64,000 bases of DNA, taken from Neptuniibacter sp. CAU 1671. GTDB lineage: Bacteria > Pseudomonadota > Gammaproteobacteria > Pseudomonadales > Balneatricaceae. Location of the stretch: NCBI RefSeq assembly GCF_029222905.1, contig NZ_JARHUE010000005.1:220816-284815 (forward strand), in the 5' to 3' direction. The position numbers and the translations under genes are program-made. Positions 40,046 through 51,760 of this stretch are shown one piece after another. Numbering within the stretch: the stretch's first letter is position 1; each line of letters starts with the position of its first letter. The notes beneath the pieces were generated by a model that was not told where the DNA came from, ran no database searches, and saw only the letters and a list, made by a program, of their open reading frames with translations.

Positions 40046-40119
40046 ACCCGCCCAACCCAACTTTGCATTGCGCTGATCCAGAATAAACACAGATCGATAA
40101 CACTGTTGGAGATAAGATC

Positions 40120-40590
40120 ATGCGTACTAAATTAATTGCAGGCATTGCCGCTGCAACCCTGATTGCCGGTTCAGCTACTTTTGCTTATGCACAGGAACAG
40201 TCAAATGAACAAGGCCATCCACGTGGCGGCCATATGTTTGAACGACTCACTCAGGAACTAAACCTGACCGAAGAGCAGCAGGCCTCCCTGCGCGCAACCA
40301 TGAAAGAAAATTTCTCTGAGATGCGTGAGGGCATGGGGAAATATCGCAGCGACCGTCAAGCTATGGCTAAACTTGACCCTAACGCGCCAGACTATCAGGC
40401 TCAGCTTGATCAGCTTATTGCTAACGCCCAGGAGGCTGCCAAAGAACGCGTATTGATGCGCGCCGAGCACCAGAAAGACATATACGCCCTGTTAACACCC
40501 GAGCAGCAAGCACAGTTCGCTAAAATGAAACAAGATCGCCCTATGTTCGACCGTCACCATGAGAAAAAACAGAAAGGATGCGATAAGTAA
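40120..40590 (+). CDS. cpxP: Spy/CpxP family periplasmic protein
   Basis: 156 aa. Signal peptide MRTKLIAGIAAATLIAGSATFAYA; two LTxxQ motifs typical of Spy/CpxP (LTEEQQASLRATM and LTPEQQAQFAKM); highly charged, His-rich ends (HPRGGHMFERL; RHHEKKQKGC). Helical chaperone-like protein that in the family inhibits CpxA until misfolded proteins titrate it. Divergent from cpxRA under a CpxR box. Spy is the alternative name. Confidence 0.88.
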   Translation: MRTKLIAGIAAATLIAGSATFAYAQEQSNEQGHPRGGHMFERLTQELNLTEEQQASLRATMKENFSEMREGMGKYRSDRQAMAKLDPNAPDYQAQLDQLIANAQEAAKERVLMRAEHQKDIYALLTPEQQAQFAKMKQDRPMFDRHHEKKQKGCDK

Positions 40591-40601
40591 TTCAGGAGCA
40601 T

Positions 40602-40617
40602 TGTTTCACGTGAAACA
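40602..40617. other. parS site 1
   Basis: TGTTTCACGTGAAACA, a perfect 16-base match to the widespread bacterial chromosomal parS palindrome bound by ParB. Confidence 0.95.
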
Positions 40618-40636
40618 CAGCAGGTGACGGATCACA

Positions 40637-40652
40637 TGTTTCACGTGAAACG
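40637..40652. other. parS site 2
   Basis: TGTTTCACGTGAAACG, 15 of 16 match to parS, 35 bases after site 1. ParB is encoded at 55.6 kb in this window. Confidence 0.93.
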
Positions 40653-40688
40653 CCCGACTAAAGCAGTCAGGCTCAAGACCAGGGAAGA

Positions 40689-41210
40689 TTAGTCGTCTTT
40701 GTTATCCGAGACAGCCTTAGCGCCGCCTTTATTGTTGGTCAGGAAAAGCGCAAGCCCAAGCAGTGCAACCGACGCTGCATACATCAAAAGATCTGTAGGT
40801 GTTTCAATACCCATCTCTATACTCAGTGATAGAAACTTCACAATCAGAATCATTATCACCAGGGTACCAAGCTTGCTTTTAAGCTGAGCGATACTCGTCA
40901 CAACGAGCAATTTTGAACTGAAAGCACCGGTCAGCTCAGGCGCAATCTTGCCAATGAATATCTCGTAGATACCCAAACCAAACATAATCATCACGCCAGC
41001 CATTAAAGACTGATCAACGATCTCAACGGTGATAAAAAGCAGCTCTACACGGCTCTCGGCTGTAAAACCTGTACTCAGCAATACATCGGCAAGGTGAACA
41101 ATATCGGACACAACAAAGCCGATAAGAGGCAGGGCACAGGCAATGACTGCAACCACTGCAGGAATCATCAACCAGCGCATAGACCAGAGGAGTGCTTCAA
41201 AGGGTTTCAT
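40689..41210 (-). CDS. UPF0114 family membrane protein (YqhA-like)
   Basis: 173 aa with four hydrophobic helices (WLMIPAVVAVIACALPLIGF; AGVMIMFGLGIYEIFI; TLVIMILIVKFLSLS; LLMYAASVALLGLALFL). The VELLFITVEIVDQSLMAGVM and QLKSKLGTLVIMILIVKFL segments are family hallmarks. Function unknown in all members I know. It lies downstream of gyrB on the same strand but beyond a strong terminator, so it probably has its own promoter. AAGGAATG ribosome site. Confidence 0.87.
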   Translation of the reverse strand: MKPFEALLWSMRWLMIPAVVAVIACALPLIGFVVSDIVHLADVLLSTGFTAESRVELLFITVEIVDQSLMAGVMIMFGLGIYEIFIGKIAPELTGAFSSKLLVVTSIAQLKSKLGTLVIMILIVKFLSLSIEMGIETPTDLLMYAASVALLGLALFLTNNKGGAKAVSDNKDD

Positions 41211-41306
41211 GGATCATTCCTTATCAATAAAACAGAGATAGTCGTAACTCGGATTTAGTGCCGCGGCTGGCCACTTGTATATAACAGAGGATTAAGCATC
41301 AGCCAC

Positions 41307-41332
41307 AAAAAAGCAGCCCTTAGGCTGCTTTT
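41307..41332 (-). terminator. Terminator after gyrB
   Basis: On the minus strand GCAGCC-TAAG-GGCTGC followed by T6, immediately after the gyrB stop. Confidence 0.9.
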
Positions 41333-41348
41333 AAATTTCAGCGAATTA

Positions 41349-43781
<2,433 letters not shown>

Positions 43782-43788
43782 CTAACAT

Positions 43789-44892
43789 TCACCCCGCAGG
43801 CCCGGTCGCTTTGACCAACGCACCATCTGCAATGTGAAAGGTGGCTATCGCCGTTTCAGGTCGCCAGTGCTCCAATAGAGCACGATGGTCGACACAAGTA
43901 ATAAAACACTGGTTGCCGGACTGTTCCAGCAGGGAACAGAACAGCTGGTTATGCTGCTGATCAAGCTCTGACGGCAGATCATCTATCAGGTATACACAGG
44001 GACGTTTATGCATCGCCTGAAACAGATTGCCCTGCGCCAGCTTAAGCGCACTGACAACCAGTTTTTTCTGTCCACGCGACAAACGCTCTGCTGCACTGTG
44101 GCCATCTGCCTTAACTCTGAGGTCTGCTCTTTGCGGGCCGCTGGCGGTATAACCTAATGCCAGATCCCGTTCAAAACTGGTTGCCAATACCTCATCCAAA
44201 CCGCGCTTACTGTCCCAGCCAGACTGAAAACCAAGCTCTATCCTTATCCCCGGAAGCAGATGCTCCAGAGACTGATCAAAAACCGGAATCAAACGGGCAA
44301 GATAATCGCGACGGTGCTCTGTTAAAGCGTTGGCAAAGCTGACAAATTCCCTGTCCCAGACCTCTCTTAGCCGAGGGTCAATCTTACCACATTTCAGCAG
44401 GCTGTTACGCTGTTTTAATACCCGCCTGAAGCCGCGCCAGAGCTGAATAAACATTGGATCCGCATGAAATACACCCCAGTCGAGAAATTGTCTGCGATGG
44501 GCCGGTGATCCCTCGAGTAACTGAAAGGTATCAGCGTTGATAACCTGCAGCGGTATCAGCTCCGCCAGTGTTGAGAGGTCAATATCCTTACCGGCAAAAC
44601 GGATTCTGGGATCACCCTCCAGTAAACGTTCAACCCCCAGCGGTTTCTGTTCGCCTTGATTAAGTGGATCAACTTCGGCATAGACTACACAATCGCTTTG
44701 TTCGGCCTGAATCAGGTGCCGGGCCTGGCTGGTACGAAATGAGCGAGCCAACCCAAGCAGGTGTATTGCTTCAAGCACGCTGGTTTTGCCACTGCCGTTC
44801 TCCCCATAGATCAGATTGATAGCAGGGCTGGGTACCAGCGACAGTGCAGAGAGGTTGCGTACGCGATGTATACGGAGTTTGGAGATAGCCAT
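43789..44892 (-). CDS. recF: DNA replication and repair protein RecF
   Basis: SMC-like ATPase that with RecO and RecR loads RecA at gaps. 367 aa; Walker A YGENGSGKTSVLEAI, signature motif RLSRGQKKLVVSALKL and Walker B CVYLIDDLPSELD are visible. No good Shine-Dalgarno precedes the ATG; a hairpin lies just upstream. 16 bases from gyrB. Confidence 0.96.
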   Translation of the reverse strand: MAISKLRIHRVRNLSALSLVPSPAINLIYGENGSGKTSVLEAIHLLGLARSFRTSQARHLIQAEQSDCVVYAEVDPLNQGEQKPLGVERLLEGDPRIRFAGKDIDLSTLAELIPLQVINADTFQLLEGSPAHRRQFLDWGVFHADPMFIQLWRGFRRVLKQRNSLLKCGKIDPRLREVWDREFVSFANALTEHRRDYLARLIPVFDQSLEHLLPGIRIELGFQSGWDSKRGLDEVLATSFERDLALGYTASGPQRADLRVKADGHSAAERLSRGQKKLVVSALKLAQGNLFQAMHKRPCVYLIDDLPSELDQQHNQLFCSLLEQSGNQCFITCVDHRALLEHWRPETAIATFHIADGALVKATGPAG

Positions 44893-44904
44893 GTTGGCAA
44901 AGAA

Positions 44905-44932
44905 AACAGGCCGCTGTTACCAGCGGCCTGTT
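44905..44932 (-). terminator. Hairpin between dnaN and recF
   Basis: Twelve-base perfect stem AACAGGCCGCTG / CAGCGGCCTGTT with loop TTAC; on the minus strand the stem is followed by TTCTTT, so it can partially terminate the dnaA-dnaN transcript and reduce recF expression. Confidence 0.75.
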
Positions 44933-44940
44933 AAAGAGAA

Positions 44941-46044
44941 TCACATACGCATTGGCATAACAACGTAGAGGCTGTCAGATTCATCAAAGCCTTCAACAAG
45001 GGCACTTGAGTTTGAATCTGCCAAGGTAATCCGAACCACATCCGAGTTCAGGATTGACAGTACATCCAGCAGGTAATTTACGTTAAAACCAATTTCCAGA
45101 CTGTCACCGGCATAATCGACTGCCAGTGTTTCTTCAGCTTCTTCCTGCTCGGGGTTATTTGCCATCACCTGCAGATAACCATCAGACAGAGACAAACGTA
45201 CACCACGGTATTTTTCATTGGATAGAATCGCAATACGACTCAGAACCTGACGCAGCTCGGTACGGTCAGCCAGTACAGTTTTGTTGCCACCACGTGGGAT
45301 AACCCGCTGGTAGTCCGGGAACTTGCCATCCACCAGTTTAGAGGTGAAAGTAAAGTCACCCACATGCGCCCGGATATGATTAGCTCCAACGACCAGACGC
45401 AGCTCGGCATCACCATTCTGCAGCAGACGGGCTAATTCAAGAATACCTTTACGCGGGACGATGATCTGGTGCTGCAACCCGGCAGGGCCCTCTACCTGAG
45501 TCACACTGGTCGCCAGACGGTGACCATCAGTGGAAACAGAACGGAGCTGACCATCACTTACTTCCAGCAACATGCCGTTCAGGTAATACCGAACATCCTG
45601 CTGCGCCATAGAGAACCCTGTACGTTCAATCAGGCTGCGCAGCTGGTGCTGAACCATGGCCAGTTCCATGGTTTCAGGGCTGTCTTCAACGTTTGGAAAT
45701 TCTGCGGCGGGGAGGGTGGATAACGAGAAGTGACTGCGGCCGGATTTAATCTTCATCTTCTGGCCGGAGAGAGACATCTCAATCCGCGCGCCTTCAGGCA
45801 AAGACTTACAAATATCCATCAGCTTACGGGCAGGCACCGTAACCGAACCACTTTCTGCCGGTTCATCCAGGGTGACACGCCCTACCAATTCGACTTCCAG
45901 ATCGGTACCGGTCATGGAGAGCTGATCATCCTCTGCTACCAACAGAATGTTGGACAGCACAGGAAGCGTCTGACGGCGTTCAACAACACCTGCCACCAAC
46001 TGCAAGGGTTTAATCAAAGCTTCGCGTGAGATGACAAATTTCAT
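44941..46044 (-). CDS. dnaN: DNA polymerase III beta subunit (sliding clamp)
   Basis: 367 aa ring-forming processivity clamp (three repeats of the clamp fold). N-terminus MKFVISREALIKPLQLVAGVVERRQTLPVLSN and C-terminal YVVMPMRM are the clamp signatures; the C-terminal MPMRM is the conserved end near the partner-binding pocket. 41 bases after dnaA. Confidence 0.98.
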   Translation of the reverse strand: MKFVISREALIKPLQLVAGVVERRQTLPVLSNILLVAEDDQLSMTGTDLEVELVGRVTLDEPAESGSVTVPARKLMDICKSLPEGARIEMSLSGQKMKIKSGRSHFSLSTLPAAEFPNVEDSPETMELAMVQHQLRSLIERTGFSMAQQDVRYYLNGMLLEVSDGQLRSVSTDGHRLATSVTQVEGPAGLQHQIIVPRKGILELARLLQNGDAELRLVVGANHIRAHVGDFTFTSKLVDGKFPDYQRVIPRGGNKTVLADRTELRQVLSRIAILSNEKYRGVRLSLSDGYLQVMANNPEQEEAEETLAVDYAGDSLEIGFNVNYLLDVLSILNSDVVRITLADSNSSALVEGFDESDSLYVVMPMRM

Positions 46045-46085
46045 CGGTTATACACCTACCTTTTACCGGACCCGTTCCCGAATAA

Positions 46086-47543
46086 TTACGCCGTCAGATG
46101 GCGCAGTAAATTCTGATAATCTTCTCTGATATCAACGTCGCTTTCGCGCAGTTCTCTGATTTTGCGACATGCATGCAGTACGGTGGTGTGATCACGGCCA
46201 CCAAATGCATCACCGATTTCAGGCAGACTGTGGTTTGTGAGCTCTTTGGAGAGACTCATGGCCACCTGCCTTGGTCGGGCCACCGAGCGGCTGCGCCGTT
46301 TTGATAACAGATCAGCCACCTTAATTTTATAGTAATCAGCTACAACCCGTTGAATGTTATCAATACTAACCTGTTTATCCTGCAAAGCCAGCAGGTCTTT
46401 AAGGGATTCTTTAATAAAGTGGGTTGTGATTGGATTTCCGGTGAAATGCGCGTTGGCAATAACACGTTTTAGCGCACCTTCAAGCTCACGGACGTTGCTG
46501 CGAATTTTCTGGGCAAGGAAGAACGCGGCATCATCCGGCAATCGTACCCGGGCTTCGGCCGCTTTTTTCATCAGAATCGCAACCCGTGTTTCCAGTTCAG
46601 GCGGTTCGATTGCAACCGTCAGACCCCAGCCAAAACGGGATTTAAGACGTTCTTCAACACCATTGATCTCTTTAGGGTAACGGTCACTGGTCAGAATCAT
46701 CTGCTGACCGCCCTCAAGCAGCGCATTGAAGGTGTGGAAGAACTCCTCCTGAGAGCGCTCTTTGCCGGCGAAGAATTGGATATCATCGATCAGAAGGGCA
46801 TCAACGGAACGATAGAAACGCTTGAAGTCATTGATAGCGTTCAACTGCAATGCCTTTACCATATCCGCCACAAAACGTTCAGAGTGCAGATAGACAATCT
46901 TTGCGTTGGGGTTACGCTTGAGCATCTCGTTACCCACCGCATGCATCAGGTGGGTTTTACCCAGACCAACACCACCATATATAAAGAGGGGGTTATATGA
47001 GACGCCGGGGTTATCACCCACCTGGCGTGCAGCAGCCAGCGCCAGCTGGTTGGATTTACCCTGGACAAAACTATCAAAGGTGAAGGAATCATTTAGATTT
47101 GACTGGACGTGTTTAAGACCACCCTCAACATCCACGGTCCGTTCGGGTACGGCATCATGAACCGGCATAGCTACTGGCGGTTCAATCTCATGCAGTCCTG
47201 AGTCTTCAGGTTCAGAAAACGCTTCACGACCATTAACCGGACGAACAGGACGCGGCTTGGCCATAACCTGGGGGCGACGGGGCAGTGACTGACCGAGTTT
47301 GGATTCAACCTCTAAGCTGACTTCAGTCGCAATATCACCACTGACATCACAAACAATCTGCCGGATATGCGAGAGAAATTTGTCGTTAACCCAGTCACGG
47401 ACAAAACGGTTAGGCGCAATAAGAACAAGGCCGCGCTCTGAAGCAGCGGCAACTTTAAGTGGACGTATCCAGGTGTTGTACTGTTGAGCAGAAAATTCCG
47501 ATTTTAGATTCTGCAGACATCGCGCCCATAGCTCGGATGACAT
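46086..47543 (-). CDS. dnaA: Chromosomal replication initiator DnaA
   Basis: 485 aa. Domain I ([26 protein letters not shown]), a proline-rich variable domain II, AAA+ domain III (Walker [16 protein letters not shown], Walker [15 protein letters not shown]) and the DNA-binding domain IV signature [14 protein letters not shown]. Binds the 9-mer boxes found in both flanking intergenic regions. Transcribed away from the rpmH side. Confidence 0.98.
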   Translation of the reverse strand: MSSELWARCLQNLKSEFSAQQYNTWIRPLKVAAASERGLVLIAPNRFVRDWVNDKFLSHIRQIVCDVSGDIATEVSLEVESKLGQSLPRRPQVMAKPRPVRPVNGREAFSEPEDSGLHEIEPPVAMPVHDAVPERTVDVEGGLKHVQSNLNDSFTFDSFVQGKSNQLALAAARQVGDNPGVSYNPLFIYGGVGLGKTHLMHAVGNEMLKRNPNAKIVYLHSERFVADMVKALQLNAINDFKRFYRSVDALLIDDIQFFAGKERSQEEFFHTFNALLEGGQQMILTSDRYPKEINGVEERLKSRFGWGLTVAIEPPELETRVAILMKKAAEARVRLPDDAAFFLAQKIRSNVRELEGALKRVIANAHFTGNPITTHFIKESLKDLLALQDKQVSIDNIQRVVADYYKIKVADLLSKRRSRSVARPRQVAMSLSKELTNHSLPEIGDAFGGRDHTTVLHACRKIRELRESDVDIREDYQNLLRHLTA

Positions 47544-48053
47544 AATAGAAAGAAGTCCCGCCAGATACCTTGGTCAATAATTATTATTCCGTTCCGATCT
47601 TCTCAGAACAGCTAAGAATTCTATCGTTATGTGACCTAGTTATCCACAGTTTTTGGTGGTTTTTTCACTTTACTTTCTTAAATGCATTTATATAGAAACC
47701 CTTATGCTGCGGTGCATACAGGCGCTTGAGTTCAATCCATCCACAATTAACTCACAATATACGCACCTATTTCACATAGAGTTATCCTCTTCTACGAAGG
47801 TCTAACTGTGCACATCTTGCCTACTTATCCACAAATTACTTACCTCAACGGCGCATTCATCCTCTGCTGGCAATATTTTTACTTAAAACCGACCTTATGG
47901 ATTGAGTCCATTCACAAAAGAAGAAGATGTTTTAGAAAAATAGATAAAAAACAGTTGAGAGGTGGGCGCAAATTCTCTAGAATTCCGCCTCTATTTTTTC
48001 GTGTAGCGCTGAGCTACATATTTCAATCACAACCGCGTTGGCAGGATTGACCG
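47544..48053. other. dnaA-rpmH intergenic region with DnaA boxes (secondary origin candidate)
   Basis: 510 bases. Two perfect DnaA boxes TTATCCACA on the plus strand (47640-47648, 47825-47833) and one 7/9 box (CCATCCACA, 47737-47745), with A+T-rich stretches around them. In Pseudomonas oriC occupies this position. They may equally be autoregulatory sites of dnaA. The right end holds the rpmH promoter. Confidence 0.7.
47955..47983 (+). promoter_or_regulatory. Sigma-70 promoter of rpmH-rnpA-yidC
   Basis: TTGAGA and TAGAAT separated by 17 bases, 70 bases before the rpmH ATG. Confidence 0.75.
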
Positions 48054-48188
48054 ATGAAAAGAACATTTCAACCAAGCGTACTGAAGCGTAAGCGCACTCA
48101 CGGTTTCCGTGCACGCATGGCGACTAAAGGCGGCCGTCAGGTCATCAACCGTCGTCGCGCTAAAGGCCGTAAGCGTCTGTCTGCTTAA
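48054..48188 (+). CDS. rpmH: 50S ribosomal protein L34
   Basis: 44-aa very basic ribosomal protein, [20 protein letters not shown] to KGRKRLSA, universal L34 sequence. AGGA lies upstream of the ATG. 28 bases before rnpA, the conserved arrangement. Confidence 0.97.
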   Translation: MKRTFQPSVLKRKRTHGFRARMATKGGRQVINRRRAKGRKRLSA

Positions 48189-48216
48189 GGACTGATGCCC
48201 AGGTCTGGTAATTTGA

Positions 48217-48588
48217 ATGACCGAATTCAAATTTCCCCGCCAGGTGAGACTACTCAATGGCGGGGACTTTCAGAACGTCTTTAATGATGTTCAACTGAAA
48301 GTTCCAGACCAACCACTTCTGCTGCTCGCCCGTCCCAATCCTCTGGGATACGCCCGTATCGGGTTCATTATTTCCAAAAAAAATGTCCGCCTGGCCGTGA
48401 AACGTAACCGTGTTCGGCGTATCATGCGCGAATCTTTTCGTCAGACTCAGCACCAGTTGCCCGCCGTGGACATGATCATTCTCGCTCGCAAAGGTATTGG
48501 TGAGCTTGAAAATGAGCAACTTCACAAGTTGATGCAGAAGTGCTGGTCCAGACTGAAACAAAAATCTAAAAAGTTGCAGCAAATCTGA
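48217..48588 (+). CDS. rnpA: Ribonuclease P protein component
   Basis: 123 aa basic protein that assists the RNase P RNA in tRNA 5' processing. The RNR-type motif KRNRVRRIMRESFR and IISKKNVRLAV are diagnostic. The usual yidD gene between rnpA and yidC is missing: yidC starts 14 bases after the rnpA stop. Confidence 0.95.
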   Translation: MTEFKFPRQVRLLNGGDFQNVFNDVQLKVPDQPLLLLARPNPLGYARIGFIISKKNVRLAVKRNRVRRIMRESFRQTQHQLPAVDMIILARKGIGELENEQLHKLMQKCWSRLKQKSKKLQQI

Positions 48589-48602
48589 ATGGTGCCCAGC
48601 CC

Positions 48603-50240
48603 ATGGATGTACAGCGAATAATCCTTATTATCGCACTTTCAATTGTCAGCTATATGCTGGTGTTACAGTGGAATGCGGATTACGGTGAAAAGCCCGTGCC
48701 TCAGGCCGCAGTAGTGTCTCAATCGGCCTACAGTAGCAACAGCGAAACTGAACTTCCGCAAACTACTCAGCAATCTCAGCCAGATATGCCGGCAACCGGT
48801 TCTGAAACGGTTAAAGCTCAGCTGATCTCTGTTAAGACCGATGTCCTGAACCTGCTGATCGATACCAAAGGCGGCGACATCATTCAGGTTTCTCTGCCTG
48901 CTTATAAAGCGGCTCTTGAATCTGATCTGCCCTTTGTATTGCTGGAACAGACTGCTGACCGTACCTATGTTGCGCAAAGTGGTTTGGTGGGAACCAACGG
49001 TCCGGATGCTGCTAGTGATGGTCGCCCTGTCTATACCAGCGAAAGCAGTGAGTATTCACTGACCGGTGATGCCCTGAGTGTTGACCTGACCTTTACCGAT
49101 AAAAACGGTGTCATCATCACCAAACGCTTCACCTTCAGCGCAGGCTCCTACGCGGTAAAACAGGAATTCCTGGTCAACAACCAGTCTGAGCAGACCTTTA
49201 GCGCCAATCTGTTTGGACAGATCAAACGTGACCGCAGTGCTGATCCATCTGCTACAACCAGTATGGGCATGCAGTCATATTTGGGTCCGGTGTTTTCCAC
49301 GCAGGAAACCCGTTACGAGAAGTACAGCTTCGACAAAATGGACGAAGCGCCCTATAAGCAACGTAGTCTTGATGGCTGGGTTGCCATGTCACAGCACTAC
49401 TTCCTGAGTGCCTGGATTCCGGCACCCGGTGCAGAATACAACTACCAGACCCGTAAACTGAACGGTAATTACATCGCCGGTTTTCTGTCTCCTGTTTTCA
49501 ATGTTGAACCGGGTAAACAGCAGAGTGTCAGCGCTACCCTGTATGTTGGGCCAAAACTTCAGGAAGAGATGGCTCTGACTCAGGAAGACCTGAAACTGAC
49601 TGTAGACTACGGCTGGCTGTGGTGGGTCGCTTCTCCACTGCATACTCTGCTGAAGTGGATCTATGATCTGGTCGGTAACTGGGGTCTGGCCATCATTGGT
49701 ATCACGATTCTGGTGAAAGCAGCACTGTTCCAGCTGAACGCCAAAGCCTTTAAATCCATGGCCAAGATGCGTAAGTTCGGCCCTGAGATGCAGCGACTGA
49801 AAGAGCTGTACGGCGATGACCGTCAGAAAATGTCTCAGGAGATGATGAAGCTCTACCAGAAAGAGAAGATCAATCCGTTGGGTGGCTGTCTGCCGATCGT
49901 GGCACAGATGCCTATCTTCATCGCACTGTACTGGGTACTGATGGAATCAGTGGAACTGCGCCATGCCGAGTTCCTCTATCTGACCGACCTGTCGGTGCAG
50001 GACCCGTTCTTTATCCTGCCAATTCTGATGGGTGTGAGCATGTTTATTCAGCAGTCGCTGAACCCGACTCCGCCAGACCCGATGCAGGCTAAAATCATGA
50101 AGATGCTGCCAATTGTATTCACCTTCTTCTTCCTGTGGTTCCCGGCCGGTCTGACTCTGTACTGGGTTGTGAACAACATCCTGTCGATTGCACAGCAGTA
50201 TGTGATCAATAAACAGATCGAAAACGGTACTGACAGTTAA
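48603..50240 (+). CDS. yidC: Membrane protein insertase YidC
   Basis: 545 aa, gammaproteobacterial type: TM1 at the N-terminus (IILIIALSIVSYMLVLQW), a large periplasmic beta domain (to about residue 330) and five C-terminal helices including WLWWVASPLHTLLKWIYD, GLAIIGITILVKAALF and FFLWFPAGLTLYWVVNN. The substrate-binding Arg is in the KAFKSMAKMRKFGPEM region. Inserts and folds inner-membrane proteins. Terminator follows. Confidence 0.97.
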   Translation: MDVQRIILIIALSIVSYMLVLQWNADYGEKPVPQAAVVSQSAYSSNSETELPQTTQQSQPDMPATGSETVKAQLISVKTDVLNLLIDTKGGDIIQVSLPAYKAALESDLPFVLLEQTADRTYVAQSGLVGTNGPDAASDGRPVYTSESSEYSLTGDALSVDLTFTDKNGVIITKRFTFSAGSYAVKQEFLVNNQSEQTFSANLFGQIKRDRSADPSATTSMGMQSYLGPVFSTQETRYEKYSFDKMDEAPYKQRSLDGWVAMSQHYFLSAWIPAPGAEYNYQTRKLNGNYIAGFLSPVFNVEPGKQQSVSATLYVGPKLQEEMALTQEDLKLTVDYGWLWWVASPLHTLLKWIYDLVGNWGLAIIGITILVKAALFQLNAKAFKSMAKMRKFGPEMQRLKELYGDDRQKMSQEMMKLYQKEKINPLGGCLPIVAQMPIFIALYWVLMESVELRHAEFLYLTDLSVQDPFFILPILMGVSMFIQQSLNPTPPDPMQAKIMKMLPIVFTFFFLWFPAGLTLYWVVNNILSIAQQYVINKQIENGTDS

Positions 50241-50254
50241 CTGTCGCCAGCATC

Positions 50255-50286
50255 AAAAAAGGCCACTCCTGTAGTGGCCTTTTTTA
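50255..50286 (+). terminator. Terminator after yidC
   Basis: AGGCCACT-CCTGT-AGTGGCCT stem followed by T5, preceded by A6. Confidence 0.9.
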
Positions 50287-50327
50287 TGGTGTAAAATTGC
50301 CGCTCAAACGTATTTTGGAGTCCAGAG

Positions 50328-51695
50328 ATGCTACTTGCCGCCAATGACACCATCACCGCTCAGGCAACCCCACCCGGTCGAGGCGGTGTTGGCATCATTC
50401 GGGTATCTGGCCCACTGGTCAAAACCATTGCCGATGCGCTGGTCAAAGTGCACCTGAAACCACGTTATGCTCACTATGGTCCTTTCTGGTCAACCGCAGG
50501 GGAACAGCTTGATCAGGGGTTGGCGCTGTTTTTTCCGGGACCACACTCTTTTACCGGTGAAGATGTGCTGGAGCTACAGGCCCACGGCGGACCCGTCATC
50601 ATCGACCTGCTGCTGCGGGAAGTGATTCAGCTGGGCGCACGCCTGGCCAAACCGGGTGAGTTTTCTGAACGTGCTTTCCTGAATGACAAACTCGATCTGG
50701 CGCAGGCAGAAGCGATTGCCGATCTGATCGACTCCTCCTCAGAGCAGGCCGCGCGTTGCGCGTTGCGTTCATTACAGGGCGCTTTTTCAACCAAAATTCA
50801 TGATCTAGTGGAGCAGTTAATCCAGCTTCGCATCTACGTCGAAGCTGCCATCGACTTTCCGGAGGAAGAGATCGACTTCCTCAGCGACGGCAAGGTAGAA
50901 CAGGATCTGAACAACATCCTTACTCAAACCCTCAGCGTCCAGGCTGAAGCCAGACAGGGCAGCCTGCTCAGGGAAGGGATGTATGTTGTGATTGCCGGCC
51001 GCCCCAACGCGGGGAAATCCAGCCTGCTGAATGCGCTGGCCGGACGGGAAGCAGCCATTGTCACGGCCATAGAGGGCACCACCCGTGATGTGCTTAAAGA
51101 GCATATTCATATTGATGGAATGCCGTTACACATCATTGATACAGCAGGATTACGTGATGCGCCGGACGAGGTGGAACAAATTGGTATCGCCCGCGCCTGG
51201 GAAGAGATTAAACGGGCAGACCGTGTCTTATTGATGGTCGACAGTCAGACTACAACCAGCAATGACCCCCACGAGATCTGGCCTGATTTTATCGATCAGC
51301 TGCCACAAACCAGCAAAATCACCGTCATCCGTAATAAAGCAGACCTGAGCAATGAATCCATTCAGCTCACTGAGCAAAACTCACATACGGTAATTTCACT
51401 TTCAGCAAAATCTCAGTCAGGTATTGATCTGCTCAGACAGCACCTGAAGGATTGCATGGGTTTCTCCAGCACCACTGAAGGTGGTTTTATGGCGCGCCGA
51501 CGCCACTTGGATGCTCTGGACAGGGCCCAGGCACTGCTAGAAACAGGTCTGGCACAACTGCAAAGTCATGCCGCCGGAGAGTTACTGGCTGAAGATCTGC
51601 GTCAGGCACAGCAGTCTCTGAATGAGATTACCGGTGAGTTCAGCCCCGACGATCTGCTGGGCCGGATATTCAGCTCATTCTGTATCGGCAAATAA
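50328..51695 (+). CDS. mnmE: tRNA uridine-34 modification GTPase MnmE
   Basis: 455 aa. N-terminal tetrahydrofolate-binding domain ([20 protein letters not shown] region), helical domain interrupted by the G domain ([31 protein letters not shown]), and the C-terminal FCIGK whose Cys is characteristic. With MnmG it forms the carboxymethylaminomethyl group on wobble uridine. GGAG site. Confidence 0.97.
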   Translation: MLLAANDTITAQATPPGRGGVGIIRVSGPLVKTIADALVKVHLKPRYAHYGPFWSTAGEQLDQGLALFFPGPHSFTGEDVLELQAHGGPVIIDLLLREVIQLGARLAKPGEFSERAFLNDKLDLAQAEAIADLIDSSSEQAARCALRSLQGAFSTKIHDLVEQLIQLRIYVEAAIDFPEEEIDFLSDGKVEQDLNNILTQTLSVQAEARQGSLLREGMYVVIAGRPNAGKSSLLNALAGREAAIVTAIEGTTRDVLKEHIHIDGMPLHIIDTAGLRDAPDEVEQIGIARAWEEIKRADRVLLMVDSQTTTSNDPHEIWPDFIDQLPQTSKITVIRNKADLSNESIQLTEQNSHTVISLSAKSQSGIDLLRQHLKDCMGFSSTTEGGFMARRRHLDALDRAQALLETGLAQLQSHAAGELLAEDLRQAQQSLNEITGEFSPDDLLGRIFSSFCIGK

Positions 51696-51718
51696 GCCAG
51701 CCAAAGCCTTTCAAGCAA

Positions 51719-51760
51719 TAAAAGCCGGTAAATGTGTATTTTTTGACTAACCCGGCTTTT
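51719..51760 (+). terminator. Likely terminator after mnmE
   Basis: AAAGCCGG ... CCGGCTTTT inverted repeat with a 23-base loop ending in T4; long loop makes it weaker than the others. It isolates the mnmE transcript from the origin region. Confidence 0.6.
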
